Positions 22,756 through 30,480 of a stretch of DNA of 37,551 bases are shown here, piece by piece. The DNA is from Chloroflexota bacterium (GTDB lineage Bacteria > Chloroflexota > Anaerolineae > Anaerolineales > RBG-16-64-43), in NCBI GenBank assembly GCA_026389925.1, contig JAPLGX010000171.1, forward strand, positions 1-37,551, read 5' to 3'. The notes under the pieces are model-generated. The model was not told the DNA's origin and did not search any database. It saw only the letters and a list, made by a program, of their open reading frames with translations. Made by a program: the position numbers and the translations under genes. Each line of letters starts with the position of its first letter. Position 1 is the first letter of the stretch.

Positions 22756-23780
22756 AACACGCCGGGCGGGCTTTCTCAATTCTGTTGCTGTGCGCGGGCT
22801 GCATCGTGCCGGCGGCCCCGGCAGCCACTGTGACGCCCCTCCCATCGGCTGCCCCGCTGGCCGCGTCCACCCCGCTGCCAAGCCGCACGCCACCACCCAC
22901 GCCCTCCCCATCCCCCCAGACCACCGTCACCCCCGCGCCGCTCGCCGCGCGCGTGCTCATCATCACCATTGACGGATTGCGCGCCGACGCCCTCTACCGG
23001 GTGAGCATGCCCGTGCTGGCCGGCCTGATGCAAAGCGGCGCGAGCAGCCTGAGCGCCCAAACCATTTTGCCGAGCGCCACGCTCATGGCGCATGCTTCGA
23101 TCATCTCCGCCTCGTGCCCAGCGAAACACGCCATCACGTGGAACGACTACCGCCCCGAACTGGGCGAGACGCATGCCGTCACGCTCTTTGACCTGGTGCA
23201 TGCCGCTGGCGGGCGCACGGTGATGGTGGTGGGCAAAGAGAAACTCATCCAGATCGTTCATCGCGGCACGGCCGACGTGTTCGCCTACGTGGCCGGGCAC
23301 GACCGCGATGTCGCGGCGCGCGCGGTGAGCGAGGTGAGCCAGGGCTTCGAAGCGATGTTGGTGCACCTGCCGGTGGTGGACGGCGTGGGGCACACCTTCG
23401 GCTGGATGTCGCCGCAGCAGATGAGCGTGATCGAACGGGCCGACACGGCGGTGGGCACCCTGCTCGAGGGGCTCGAGGCCAACGGCCTGAGCCAGAGCAC
23501 GCTGATCATCCTCACCGCCGACCACGGCGGCCACGCGCTCACTCACGGCAGTGACGCGCCCGAGGACACCACCGTGCCCTGGATCATGGCCGGCCCGGGC
23601 GTGCTGCCGGGCCTGCGGCTGGCCTCACCCATCAGCGTGATGGATACGGCAGCTACAGCCGCATGGGCCCTCGGCCTGGCGCGGCCGCCGGAGTGGGACG
23701 GCCGCGCAGTCGAGGAAGCATTCGGAATTCCGGTAGACATTGGGGCGATCCGGGTGGCGAACGCAATGTGCGCGCCGTGA
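22746..23780 (+). CDS. Alkaline-phosphatase-superfamily lipoprotein (phosphodiesterase type)
   Basis: A 344-residue exported protein. A signal peptide ends in a slightly atypical lipobox (LLLCAGC, Cys19). A Pro/Thr/Ser linker follows to about residue 70, then a type I phosphodiesterase/nucleotide pyrophosphatase-like catalytic domain. Expected metal ligands and nucleophile are the Asp in IITIDGLRAD, Thr in LPSATLMAHASI, Asp/His in VVDGVGHTFGW, and Asp-His in LTADHGGHAL. It probably hydrolyses a phosphodiester or phosphomonoester outside the membrane; the substrate is unknown. ATG at 22746 overlaps the end of pcm by ten bases and opens directly into the signal peptide. It is the last gene of this plus-strand run and faces dnaN. 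Confidence 0.85.
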   Translation: MGLKHAGRAFSILLLCAGCIVPAAPAATVTPLPSAAPLAASTPLPSRTPPPTPSPSPQTTVTPAPLAARVLIITIDGLRADALYRVSMPVLAGLMQSGASSLSAQTILPSATLMAHASIISASCPAKHAITWNDYRPELGETHAVTLFDLVHAAGGRTVMVVGKEKLIQIVHRGTADVFAYVAGHDRDVAARAVSEVSQGFEAMLVHLPVVDGVGHTFGWMSPQQMSVIERADTAVGTLLEGLEANGLSQSTLIILTADHGGHALTHGSDAPEDTTVPWIMAGPGVLPGLRLASPISVMDTAATAAWALGLARPPEWDGRAVEEAFGIPVDIGAIRVANAMCAP

Positions 23781-23878
23781 GAAATGCAGTGCGGCGGAGC
23801 CTGCCTGGCGTGCAAACGAGGCAGCGCTCGTGCGCTCGGGCCACCCGGGGCACTTCAAACGTATGAATCAAAAGAAAC

Positions 23879-23899
23879 GGGGCTCCTCATCGGAGCCCC
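23879..23899 (-). terminator. Intrinsic terminator of dnaN
   Basis: On the minus strand GGGGCTCC and GGAGCCCC form an 8-bp stem with a five-base loop, followed by GTTTCTTTTGATT. It lies 33 bases after the dnaN stop and ends the long minus-strand run. On the plus strand there is no T-run. Confidence 0.8.
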
Positions 23900-23932
23900 G
23901 CATGATTCATTCTGCCAGATGAAACCGCTGCG

Positions 23933-25066
23933 CTAGCGGCCGAGGTGCATGGGCATGATCACGTGCAGGAAGTCGTCCTGACCGACCGGCTTGATGACGC
24001 CCGGGCTGGCCGGGCCGGTGGTTTCGAGAGCCACGTTGGGCGTTTTGACGATGCTCAACACGTCCACCAGGTACTTGACGTTGAAGGCGATCTCGATCGC
24101 CTGGCCCTCGACCGACGCCTCCACCACCGTTTCGCCTTCACCGGTCTCGGCGGCCGTGGCCATCACCTGCAGGTTGCCCGGTGTTGAATCGGCGCCCGGT
24201 GTCACTTTGAGGCGCGCCGAGTGCGAGGCCTGGCGGGCGAAGATATCCGCCGCGCGGCAGGCTTTGAGGAACTGGGAGGTGGTCATGACCGTGCGCGTGG
24301 AGCACGACTTGGGAATGATCGGCGAGAAATCGGGGAAGGTGCCCTCGATCAGCGCCGAGGAGAGTTCGGCGTCCTTCATGCGGAAGATCACCTGACCGCG
24401 TCCGGCGGGCAGGAACATCCACACCAGTTCGTCGCCGTCGCCGATCAGGCGCCCGAGTTCGTTGAGCGCGCGGGCCGGGACGATGACTTTGATCGGATCC
24501 TTGACCGCCGCCGAGAGCTTGGTGGTGCGCACCGAGAGGCGGAACCCGTCGGCGGCCGCCATGGTCAGCGTCTCGCCTTCCACTTTGACCAGCACGCCAG
24601 TGAGGATCGGGCGCGTGTCGTCGGTGGCCGCGGCCAGTGCCACCTGAGCGATCATCTCGCGCAGGTCGTCCACGTTGAGAGCAATGCCCTCACCCGCCCC
24701 GGCCGAAGGCAGCACCGGGAACTCCTGCGCGTCCATGCACTTGATCTCGCTGGTGAAGCTGGCGCAGCGCAGCTTGAGCGACATGCGCCGCGTGTCGAGC
24801 TGCATGCCGACCTGCTCGTTGGGCAGCGCGTTGACGAAGTCCACGAAGGTGCGCGCAGGGACGGTGGTCGAGCCGGCCTGCTCCACCTTAGCCCCGATCC
24901 AGCAGGTGATGCCCATCTCGAGGTTGGTGGCCGCCAGCTTCAGGCGCCCCTCGTCGGTGGCGACGAGCACGTTGCCCAGCACCGGCAAGACGCTGCGCGC
25001 GGCCACGGCGCGCGACACCATACTCAGTCCGCGGGCCAGATTCTCCTGCAGGCACGAGACTTTCAT
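23933..25066 (-). CDS. dnaN: DNA polymerase III beta sliding clamp
   Basis: A 377-residue protein of normal length with the three-domain clamp fold. The N-terminus MKVSCLQENLARGLSMVSRA, the central DDTRPILTGVLVKVEG with MAAADGFRLSVRT, and the C-terminal DDFLHVIMPMHLGR (standard VIMPMR-type ending) are diagnostic. The clamp encircles DNA and tethers the replicative polymerase. It is on the minus strand, about 12 kb from dnaA and not adjacent to it. A likely -10 box lies 54 bases upstream and a terminator follows, so it may be transcribed alone. Secure. Confidence 0.97.
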   Translation of the reverse strand: MKVSCLQENLARGLSMVSRAVAARSVLPVLGNVLVATDEGRLKLAATNLEMGITCWIGAKVEQAGSTTVPARTFVDFVNALPNEQVGMQLDTRRMSLKLRCASFTSEIKCMDAQEFPVLPSAGAGEGIALNVDDLREMIAQVALAAATDDTRPILTGVLVKVEGETLTMAAADGFRLSVRTTKLSAAVKDPIKVIVPARALNELGRLIGDGDELVWMFLPAGRGQVIFRMKDAELSSALIEGTFPDFSPIIPKSCSTRTVMTTSQFLKACRAADIFARQASHSARLKVTPGADSTPGNLQVMATAAETGEGETVVEASVEGQAIEIAFNVKYLVDVLSIVKTPNVALETTGPASPGVIKPVGQDDFLHVIMPMHLGR

Positions 25067-25119
25067 AGACGATTCTCCCTGAACGCGCGCCGCCCGCGCC
25101 GGAATGGTGGACTGGCAGA

Positions 25120-25125
25120 AGTATA
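25120..25125 (-). promoter_or_regulatory. Possible -10 box of dnaN
   Basis: TATACT on the minus strand would give a leader of about 47 bases before the dnaN ATG. TTGGGC lies upstream, but at 14 bases it is too close for a normal -35. Tentative. Confidence 0.4.
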
Positions 25126-25186
25126 CATCGGTTCACCCCGCCCAACGGGGCCTCCTGTTCGTTGTTGCACGAGGCCTGCCAGCGGG

Positions 25187-27502
25187 CTACTCCGCCGGGG
25201 CGGCAAAGTAGGCCACGGCGCGCGTTCCGTCCATGGCCAGGGTGAGCGTGCACCCCGGCCTCTCGCTCGGGATGTGAATCACGCGTACGCACTCCGCCAT
25301 CGCCTGGCGGTCGGGCATCAGCTCGGACAGGCAATTCGCAGCCTGCTCCAGGAATGCTTCGTTGAGCCAATCGCCTTCGTTCGAGGTGGAGATGGCCAGC
25401 GGGTAGATCTGCGCCTCGAACAGATCCTGAAAGAAGTGCGTCCCAAACGAGGGGTCGGGGCGCGCGCCCTCCGGGCCGAGGCCAAGTTCGACCAGTGCGC
25501 TGGCGTTGTAGATCTCGGCGTAGCCGACGGGCACACCGAGGCGCGAGTTGGAGGAGCCCCAGCGTCCGGGCCCCAATAGGATGAAGCGCGTTCCCGCCAG
25601 GCGCGCATTGAGTTGGCCGACGAGGCGGGCCACCTCGGCGCGCGTGCCGTCCCCGCGGATGGCCTGATAGGCCTCGGGGGCGACATACACGAGATACTCC
25701 ACCTGGTCCACATAGCCGCGCGGAATCATGCGCGTGGCACGGAACAGCATATGCTCGTCGCCCAAGCCCTCCGGAACGGCGACCGCTCCACCCGCGCGCA
25801 GGTTGCTCTGCGGGCGGCACTGCAGGAGGTGCAGCCCAAAGCCCTCTGCCCCTCGCCCAAGTTGAGTGACGGCGAATTCCACGTCCACCGGCCCGCCAAG
25901 CGTGCGCGCGAGCGTGGTCAACACATCCTTGATCAATGCCACGAAGGACGTCCGCCCGATCAGATTGTCGAAGGTGAGTACCAGGTTGCGCGAAGTGACC
26001 TCCGGCCCGAGCGAGAAAAGCGGCAGGATGGCATCCCCGCTGTCAAGCGAGGCGACCCAGGCCAGACCGGGGTAGTCTACGTCGAGCACTTCCGCCACCG
26101 GCCGCGTGGCAAATGCATTCATGGCGAGGTCGATGAGATCCACCGACGCCTGGCTGTAGCGGCGGATGGCGCCCAGCGAGGTTTCCGGGCGCAGGCGCGG
26201 ATGGCTGAGCATGATCAAGCGCGGGTAGTCCTCGCCCACGCGTTCCACGGCGCGCGTGCCCAGCCCGAGCACGAGGCGCACAAAACCCTCTTCCGGCCGC
26301 ATCTGAGAATCCCACACGATCGGGCTGGTGCTGAAGGCCACGCCCGCCAGAGCCGGGAAGAGCAGCTCGCGGTAGCGCTCGCCTTGCACCTCCTGCAAGA
26401 GGATCGCCATGCGCTCGTCATAATCCAAGAGGCCCATGCGCCGCCGGTAGATGAGGACATCCGGGTTGTAGACGCTGGCGTAGATACGGCGGATGGCCGC
26501 GATCAGCGCCTCGAGATTCTCGTCAAGGGTGCCCTGATTGGCGCAGAACAAGCTGGCATACTTGCCGGCAAACGAGGTGCCGAATGAGTCCTCCAGCAGG
26601 CTCGAGGAGCGGACGATGATCGGCACCTGGCCCAGCTCGGCCAGGATCGCGCGCAACCCCTCGCGCGCGGCCTCCGGGAAGCGCCCCTGGTTGTAGGCGG
26701 TGACGATGGCCGGGTAGTCATCGGCAATCTGCTCGGACGTCTTGTACTTCTGGTTGAGGTACTCCAGCCCGTTGAGCGCCAGGAAATCGTAGAACACGTC
26801 CGCGCACACGAAATACGACTGCGGCAGGCGCAGGCGCGGTGCGAGGTGCGGCGCCGCCCCCTGCAGGATCTTCCAGCCCAGCAGCAGGCCGCCGGCCTTG
26901 CCGCCGATCTTGCCCGTGCCCACCGAGCGGGCTTGGATCGAGGCAAAGTCGCCGGCGCTGAACCACTGTTTGGCCACGCGCACAAAGCTGAGCTGATCGC
27001 TGACCATGGTCTTGGTCAGCACCACACACATTTCTTCCAGATGATGCGCCACGCGCTCACGCTCATCCGGTGGCATTTTCTCGTACTCGGCCATCTGCTG
27101 CAGCAACAACTCGCGCGGCGCCAGCTCCGGGTTGAAGCCTAGCCCGCCCCCCGGCGCGCGCCCGAGGCGTTCGCCCAGCACGGATTCCACAATGCCGGTG
27201 AACAGCTCGAGCGGCAGGTTGTAAGCGAAGTAGAAATCGGTCAGGTGATCGCGGATCAGGCGCAGCCTCTCCTCCCACTGCGCCGGATTCTCTTCTACCA
27301 GTGGATCGGTCAGGTCCTCGCGGTGCTGGGAGGTGATAGCCTTTTCGTGCGCCTCGCGCTCGAAGAGGTTGGGCGAGATGACCCCGCGCCGGTACAGTTC
27401 ATCGCGCATGCGCCGGCGGATGGTGGCGGCCAGAATCGGATACTGCGCGATGTGCAGAGTGATGGTAAGGATCTTGGGCGTCTCGCGCGGCAGGTCGGGC
27501 AT
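25187..27502 (-). CDS. PEP/pyruvate-binding (PPDK N-terminal type) domain protein
   Basis: A 771-residue protein. Residues 1 to about 190 are helical and unrecognised. From about residue 198, GTGKIGGKAGGLLLGWKIL begins the ATP-grasp-like domain found in pyruvate phosphate dikinase and PEP synthase; VPIIVRSSSLLEDSFGTSFA with GKYASLF is the nucleotide-site signature and GLHLLQCRPQ marks its end. A further C-terminal region of about 200 residues contains RFILLGPGRWGSSNSRLGVP. The phospho-histidine swivel domain and PEP-binding barrel of a complete PPDK/PPS are absent. ATG at 27502 follows a TAGAAT by six bases with no ribosome site, suggesting leaderless expression. It is probably a nucleotide-dependent phosphotransferase of unknown acceptor. 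Confidence 0.8.
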   Translation of the reverse strand: MPDLPRETPKILTITLHIAQYPILAATIRRRMRDELYRRGVISPNLFEREAHEKAITSQHREDLTDPLVEENPAQWEERLRLIRDHLTDFYFAYNLPLELFTGIVESVLGERLGRAPGGGLGFNPELAPRELLLQQMAEYEKMPPDERERVAHHLEEMCVVLTKTMVSDQLSFVRVAKQWFSAGDFASIQARSVGTGKIGGKAGGLLLGWKILQGAAPHLAPRLRLPQSYFVCADVFYDFLALNGLEYLNQKYKTSEQIADDYPAIVTAYNQGRFPEAAREGLRAILAELGQVPIIVRSSSLLEDSFGTSFAGKYASLFCANQGTLDENLEALIAAIRRIYASVYNPDVLIYRRRMGLLDYDERMAILLQEVQGERYRELLFPALAGVAFSTSPIVWDSQMRPEEGFVRLVLGLGTRAVERVGEDYPRLIMLSHPRLRPETSLGAIRRYSQASVDLIDLAMNAFATRPVAEVLDVDYPGLAWVASLDSGDAILPLFSLGPEVTSRNLVLTFDNLIGRTSFVALIKDVLTTLARTLGGPVDVEFAVTQLGRGAEGFGLHLLQCRPQSNLRAGGAVAVPEGLGDEHMLFRATRMIPRGYVDQVEYLVYVAPEAYQAIRGDGTRAEVARLVGQLNARLAGTRFILLGPGRWGSSNSRLGVPVGYAEIYNASALVELGLGPEGARPDPSFGTHFFQDLFEAQIYPLAISTSNEGDWLNEAFLEQAANCLSELMPDRQAMAECVRVIHIPSERPGCTLTLAMDGTRAVAYFAAPAE

Positions 27503-27514
27503 GGCTTCATTCTA
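27503..27514 (-). promoter_or_regulatory. -10 box for a leaderless transcript (PEP/pyruvate-binding gene)
   Basis: TAGAAT (27514-27509, minus strand; five of six) is followed by six bases and the ATG at 27502. It lies just past the gdhA hairpin. The spacing is identical to that at 5871 and 36744. Confidence 0.6.
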
Positions 27515-27530
27515 ATTCGGGCGAGGGGGA

Positions 27531-27564
27531 TCACACAGGGGCGGGTGGCCCCGCCCCTGTGTGA
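27531..27564. terminator. 15-bp perfect GC-rich hairpin after gdhA
   Basis: TCACACAGGGGCGGG (27531-27545) pairs perfectly with 27550-27564 around a TGGC loop. It lies 15 bases after the gdhA stop on the minus strand. No T-run follows. With the new promoter just beyond, it likely separates gdhA from the next gene. Confidence 0.7.
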
Positions 27565-27579
27565 CACCGGACGCCGAGC

Positions 27580-28866
27580 CTACACCCAGCCGCGCAGCTT
27601 CATGGCCTTGACCACCTTATCGATGGCCACCAGGTAAGCCGCATCGCGCGTATACACCTTGCGCTCGGTCGACATATGCAGCACGCCGTGGAAGGCCTCG
27701 GTCATCTTCTGATCAAGCTTGGCCAGCACCTCATCCTTCGGCCAGTAGAAGTTCATGTCGTTCTGGACCGATTCGAAGTAAGAGGTGGTGACACCGCCGG
27801 CGTTGCACAGGAAATCCGGGATGAGGAAGATGTTGCGCTTGCGGATGACCTCATCCCCTTCCAGCGAGGTGGGGCCGTTGGCCCCCTCGGCGATGAGGCG
27901 CACGCGCTTGTGCATCTTGGGCGCTGTCTCGCCGGTGATCTGGCCCTCGATGGCCGCGGGGATGATGACGTCGGCTTCCTTGGTGATCCACGCGCCGCCG
28001 TCTTCGATCACGTAGCCGGCCGCCTTGGCCTTGGCCTTATCCACCGTGCCATACTGGTCGGTGATGCTCTGCAAGAAGCGCGCATCCACACCGCTGGGGT
28101 GCGAGAACGTGTAGGTCTTCTTGTCGCCGCCGTCGTAGCACGAGACACAGGTCACTTTGCCGCCGAGCATCTCCTTGAAGCCGATGGCCGCGTACTGGGC
28201 CACGTTGCCGAAGCCCTGGATGGCGGCCACGCTGGCCTTGGGGTCCATGCCCAGGTGCTTCATCGCTTCGCGCACGACATAGATCACGCCGTAACCAGTG
28301 GCTTCGGTGCGGCCGAGCGACCCGCCGCCGCCCACCGGTTTGCCGGTGAAAACGCCCGGCGTGTACTGGCCCACCAGGCGCGAGTACTCATCCATCATCC
28401 AGGCCATCATCTGCGGCGTGGTGCCCACGTCCGGCGCGGGCACGTCCTGGCGCGGGCCGATGTTGCGCCACATCACGTTGACCCAGCCGCGGCACAGGCG
28501 TTCCTTCTCAGCGTCGGAGAGCGAGGCCGGGTTGACGATGATGCCGCCCTTGCCGCCACCCAGCGGGATGTCGGCCACGGCGCACTTCCAGGTCATCCAG
28601 GTGGCCAGCGCACGCACCGTGTCGAGGGTCTCGTTCGGGTGGAAGCGGATGCCGCCCTTATACGGGCCACGCGCATCGTTGTGCTGCACGCGGAAGCCGT
28701 TGAAGACCTGCAGGCGCCCGTCGTCCATGCGCACCGGAATGCGGAATTGGAATTCGCGCTGCGGCCAGCGCAAAATGGCGCGCACGTCCTCCGCCAGGCC
28801 GAGGAGTTCCGCGCCTCGGTCGAATTGAGCTTGAGCGAGCACAAAGGGATTATTCGAATTGTCCAT
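27580..28866 (-). CDS. gdhA: Glutamate dehydrogenase (Glu/Leu/Phe/Val family)
   Basis: A 428-residue cytoplasmic enzyme that interconverts glutamate with 2-oxoglutarate and ammonia. GYxxQHN-type substrate motifs appear as FRVQHNDARGPYKGGIRFHP. The catalytic lysine region is VADIPLGGGKGGIIVNP, and APDVGTTPQMMAWMMDEYS follows. The nucleotide fold begins VAAIQGFGNVAQYAAIGF. Full length. ATG at 28866 has AAAAGGA about eleven bases upstream; the track's N-terminal extension is Arg/Pro-rich and was rejected. It lies 101 bases after gatB. Cofactor preference cannot be read with confidence, and a leucine dehydrogenase is unlikely given the length. Confidence 0.93.
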   Translation of the reverse strand: MDNSNNPFVLAQAQFDRGAELLGLAEDVRAILRWPQREFQFRIPVRMDDGRLQVFNGFRVQHNDARGPYKGGIRFHPNETLDTVRALATWMTWKCAVADIPLGGGKGGIIVNPASLSDAEKERLCRGWVNVMWRNIGPRQDVPAPDVGTTPQMMAWMMDEYSRLVGQYTPGVFTGKPVGGGGSLGRTEATGYGVIYVVREAMKHLGMDPKASVAAIQGFGNVAQYAAIGFKEMLGGKVTCVSCYDGGDKKTYTFSHPSGVDARFLQSITDQYGTVDKAKAKAAGYVIEDGGAWITKEADVIIPAAIEGQITGETAPKMHKRVRLIAEGANGPTSLEGDEVIRKRNIFLIPDFLCNAGGVTTSYFESVQNDMNFYWPKDEVLAKLDQKMTEAFHGVLHMSTERKVYTRDAAYLVAIDKVVKAMKLRGWV

Positions 28867-28896
28867 CAGGATTGCGTCCTTTTCTTGCCTAAGTTC

Positions 28897-28936
28897 GGCT
28901 CTCTCCGAGAGATGCCGCCGGGGTGTATTGCACCCC
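28897..28936. other. Two small hairpins between gatB and gdhA
   Basis: GGCTCTCTCCGAGAGATGCC (28897-28916) folds on itself with one mismatch, and GGGGTG/CACCCC (28920-28936) forms a 6-bp stem around TATTG. Both lie in the 101-bp gap before gdhA. They could be part of its leader or a weak terminator. No clear promoter was found. Confidence 0.35.
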
Positions 28937-28967
28937 AGTGATGAATGGCATCGAGTCGCGGGAGAAT

Positions 28968-30437
28968 CTACCCGTCTTTTCCGGGTGACAGGTGTTCCTC
29001 GAGCAAGGCCTGCACCAGGCGCGGGTCGGCGCGTCCGCGGCTGGCCTTCATCACTTGGCCGACCAACCACTGCATCACGCTGAGTTTCCCCGCGCGCACC
29101 TGGTTCGCCTGGGCTGCGTTCTCGCGCACCACGCGCTCAACCAGTTCGCGCAATGCCGCGGCATCCCCGATGCGTTCGAGCCCGCGCTCGCGCACGATGG
29201 CCTCCGGCGTGTGCCCGCCGCGCAACATTTCTTCGAGCACGGCCTTGCCGCTGGCGCCGGTGATCTCGCCCGTGGCGACGCGCTCCACCAAGTCGGCGAA
29301 GTCGGCGGGCGCGAGCGCCGGCTGGCCGTGGGCATCAACCAGCGGGCGGCCGAGGGCGTTGAGCGTGCCGAACAGGTCACTGGTGAGCCAGGCCGACAGC
29401 CGGCGCGGCGCGAGCCCGGGGCGGGCGCGCGCGCTGGCCTCGAAGAAATCCGCCGTGGCGCGGTCTTCCACGATCACCTCGGCCTCCGCGGCACCCAACT
29501 GGTACTCGGCCATCAATCGCTCGCGGCGTGCATCGGGAAGTTCGGGCAGCGCCGCGCGCACCCGCGCAAGCCAATCGGCTTCGATATGCAGCGGAGGCAG
29601 GTCCGGCTCGGGGAAGTAACGGTAATCATGCGCTTCCTCTTTGCTGCGCTGGCTGATGGTCTCGCCGCGCGTTTCATCCCAGCCCAGCGTTTCCTGAATC
29701 ACGCGTTCGCCGCGTGCGAGCAGTTCGCTTTGGCGCTGCACCTCGAAGTCGATCGCGCGCACCAGAGCCCGGAAACTGTTCAGGTTCTTAATCTCCACCC
29801 GTGTGCCCAGCTCGCGGCTGCCCGCGGGGCGGATGGAGACGTTGGCCTCGAAACGGATCACCCCCTTCTCCATGTCGCCGCTGTTCACCTCCAGGTAGCG
29901 TAGCAGGCGGCGCATAGCCGTGGTATAGGCCTTCGCCTCTTCGACTGAGAACAGGTCGGGCTCCGAGACGATTTCCAGCAGCGGCACGCCGGCGCGGTTG
30001 AAATCGACGAGCGAGGCCGGCGGCTGGCCCTCGGCGTGGGTCAGCTTGCCGGTATCCTCCTCGAGGTGCACTCGCCGCAGGCGCACGGTGCGCGCGCCGG
30101 CCAGGGTGATGATACGCAGCGCGCCGCCGCTCGCGAGCGGCGTTTCGTATTGCGAGATCTGGTATCCCTTGGGCAGGTCGGGGTAGAAGTAGTTCTTGCG
30201 GGCGAAGATGCTGGCAGGCAGCACCTCGCAGCCGAGGGCGAGGGCCACGCGCAGCGCCAGCTCCACTGCGCGCTCGTTGACCACCGGCAGTGTGCCCGGG
30301 TAACCCAGGCAGATCGGGCACACGGCGGTATTGGGCGCGGCCTGGGTGGTATCCACGCGGCGGCATCCACAGAACATCTTGGTCTGTGTTTGCAGCTCAG
30401 CGTGAATTTCTAGTCCAATGACCGGCTCGTATGGCAT
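28968..30437 (-). CDS. gatB: Asp/Glu-tRNA amidotransferase subunit B
   Basis: A 489-residue subunit of GatCAB, which binds and phosphorylates Glu-tRNA(Gln) and/or Asp-tRNA(Asn) before amidation. The N-terminus YEPVIGLEIHAELQTQTKMF, the Zn-site cysteines (FCGCR...VCPICLGYPG), NRAGVPLLEIVSEPD, GVIRFEANVSIRP and the C-terminal YqeY-like domain (LVGQVMKASRGRADP) are all present. ATG at 30437 begins the conserved N-terminus; AAGGACA lies upstream. It is in the same orientation as gatC and gatA, but four genes and about 4.5 kb separate them, instead of one gatCAB block. Confidence 0.97.
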   Translation of the reverse strand: MPYEPVIGLEIHAELQTQTKMFCGCRRVDTTQAAPNTAVCPICLGYPGTLPVVNERAVELALRVALALGCEVLPASIFARKNYFYPDLPKGYQISQYETPLASGGALRIITLAGARTVRLRRVHLEEDTGKLTHAEGQPPASLVDFNRAGVPLLEIVSEPDLFSVEEAKAYTTAMRRLLRYLEVNSGDMEKGVIRFEANVSIRPAGSRELGTRVEIKNLNSFRALVRAIDFEVQRQSELLARGERVIQETLGWDETRGETISQRSKEEAHDYRYFPEPDLPPLHIEADWLARVRAALPELPDARRERLMAEYQLGAAEAEVIVEDRATADFFEASARARPGLAPRRLSAWLTSDLFGTLNALGRPLVDAHGQPALAPADFADLVERVATGEITGASGKAVLEEMLRGGHTPEAIVRERGLERIGDAAALRELVERVVRENAAQANQVRAGKLSVMQWLVGQVMKASRGRADPRLVQALLEEHLSPGKDG

Positions 30438-30480
30438 GCGGGCGAGTGTCCTTGGTGAGCAAGAGTCCCGTGTATTCGGG

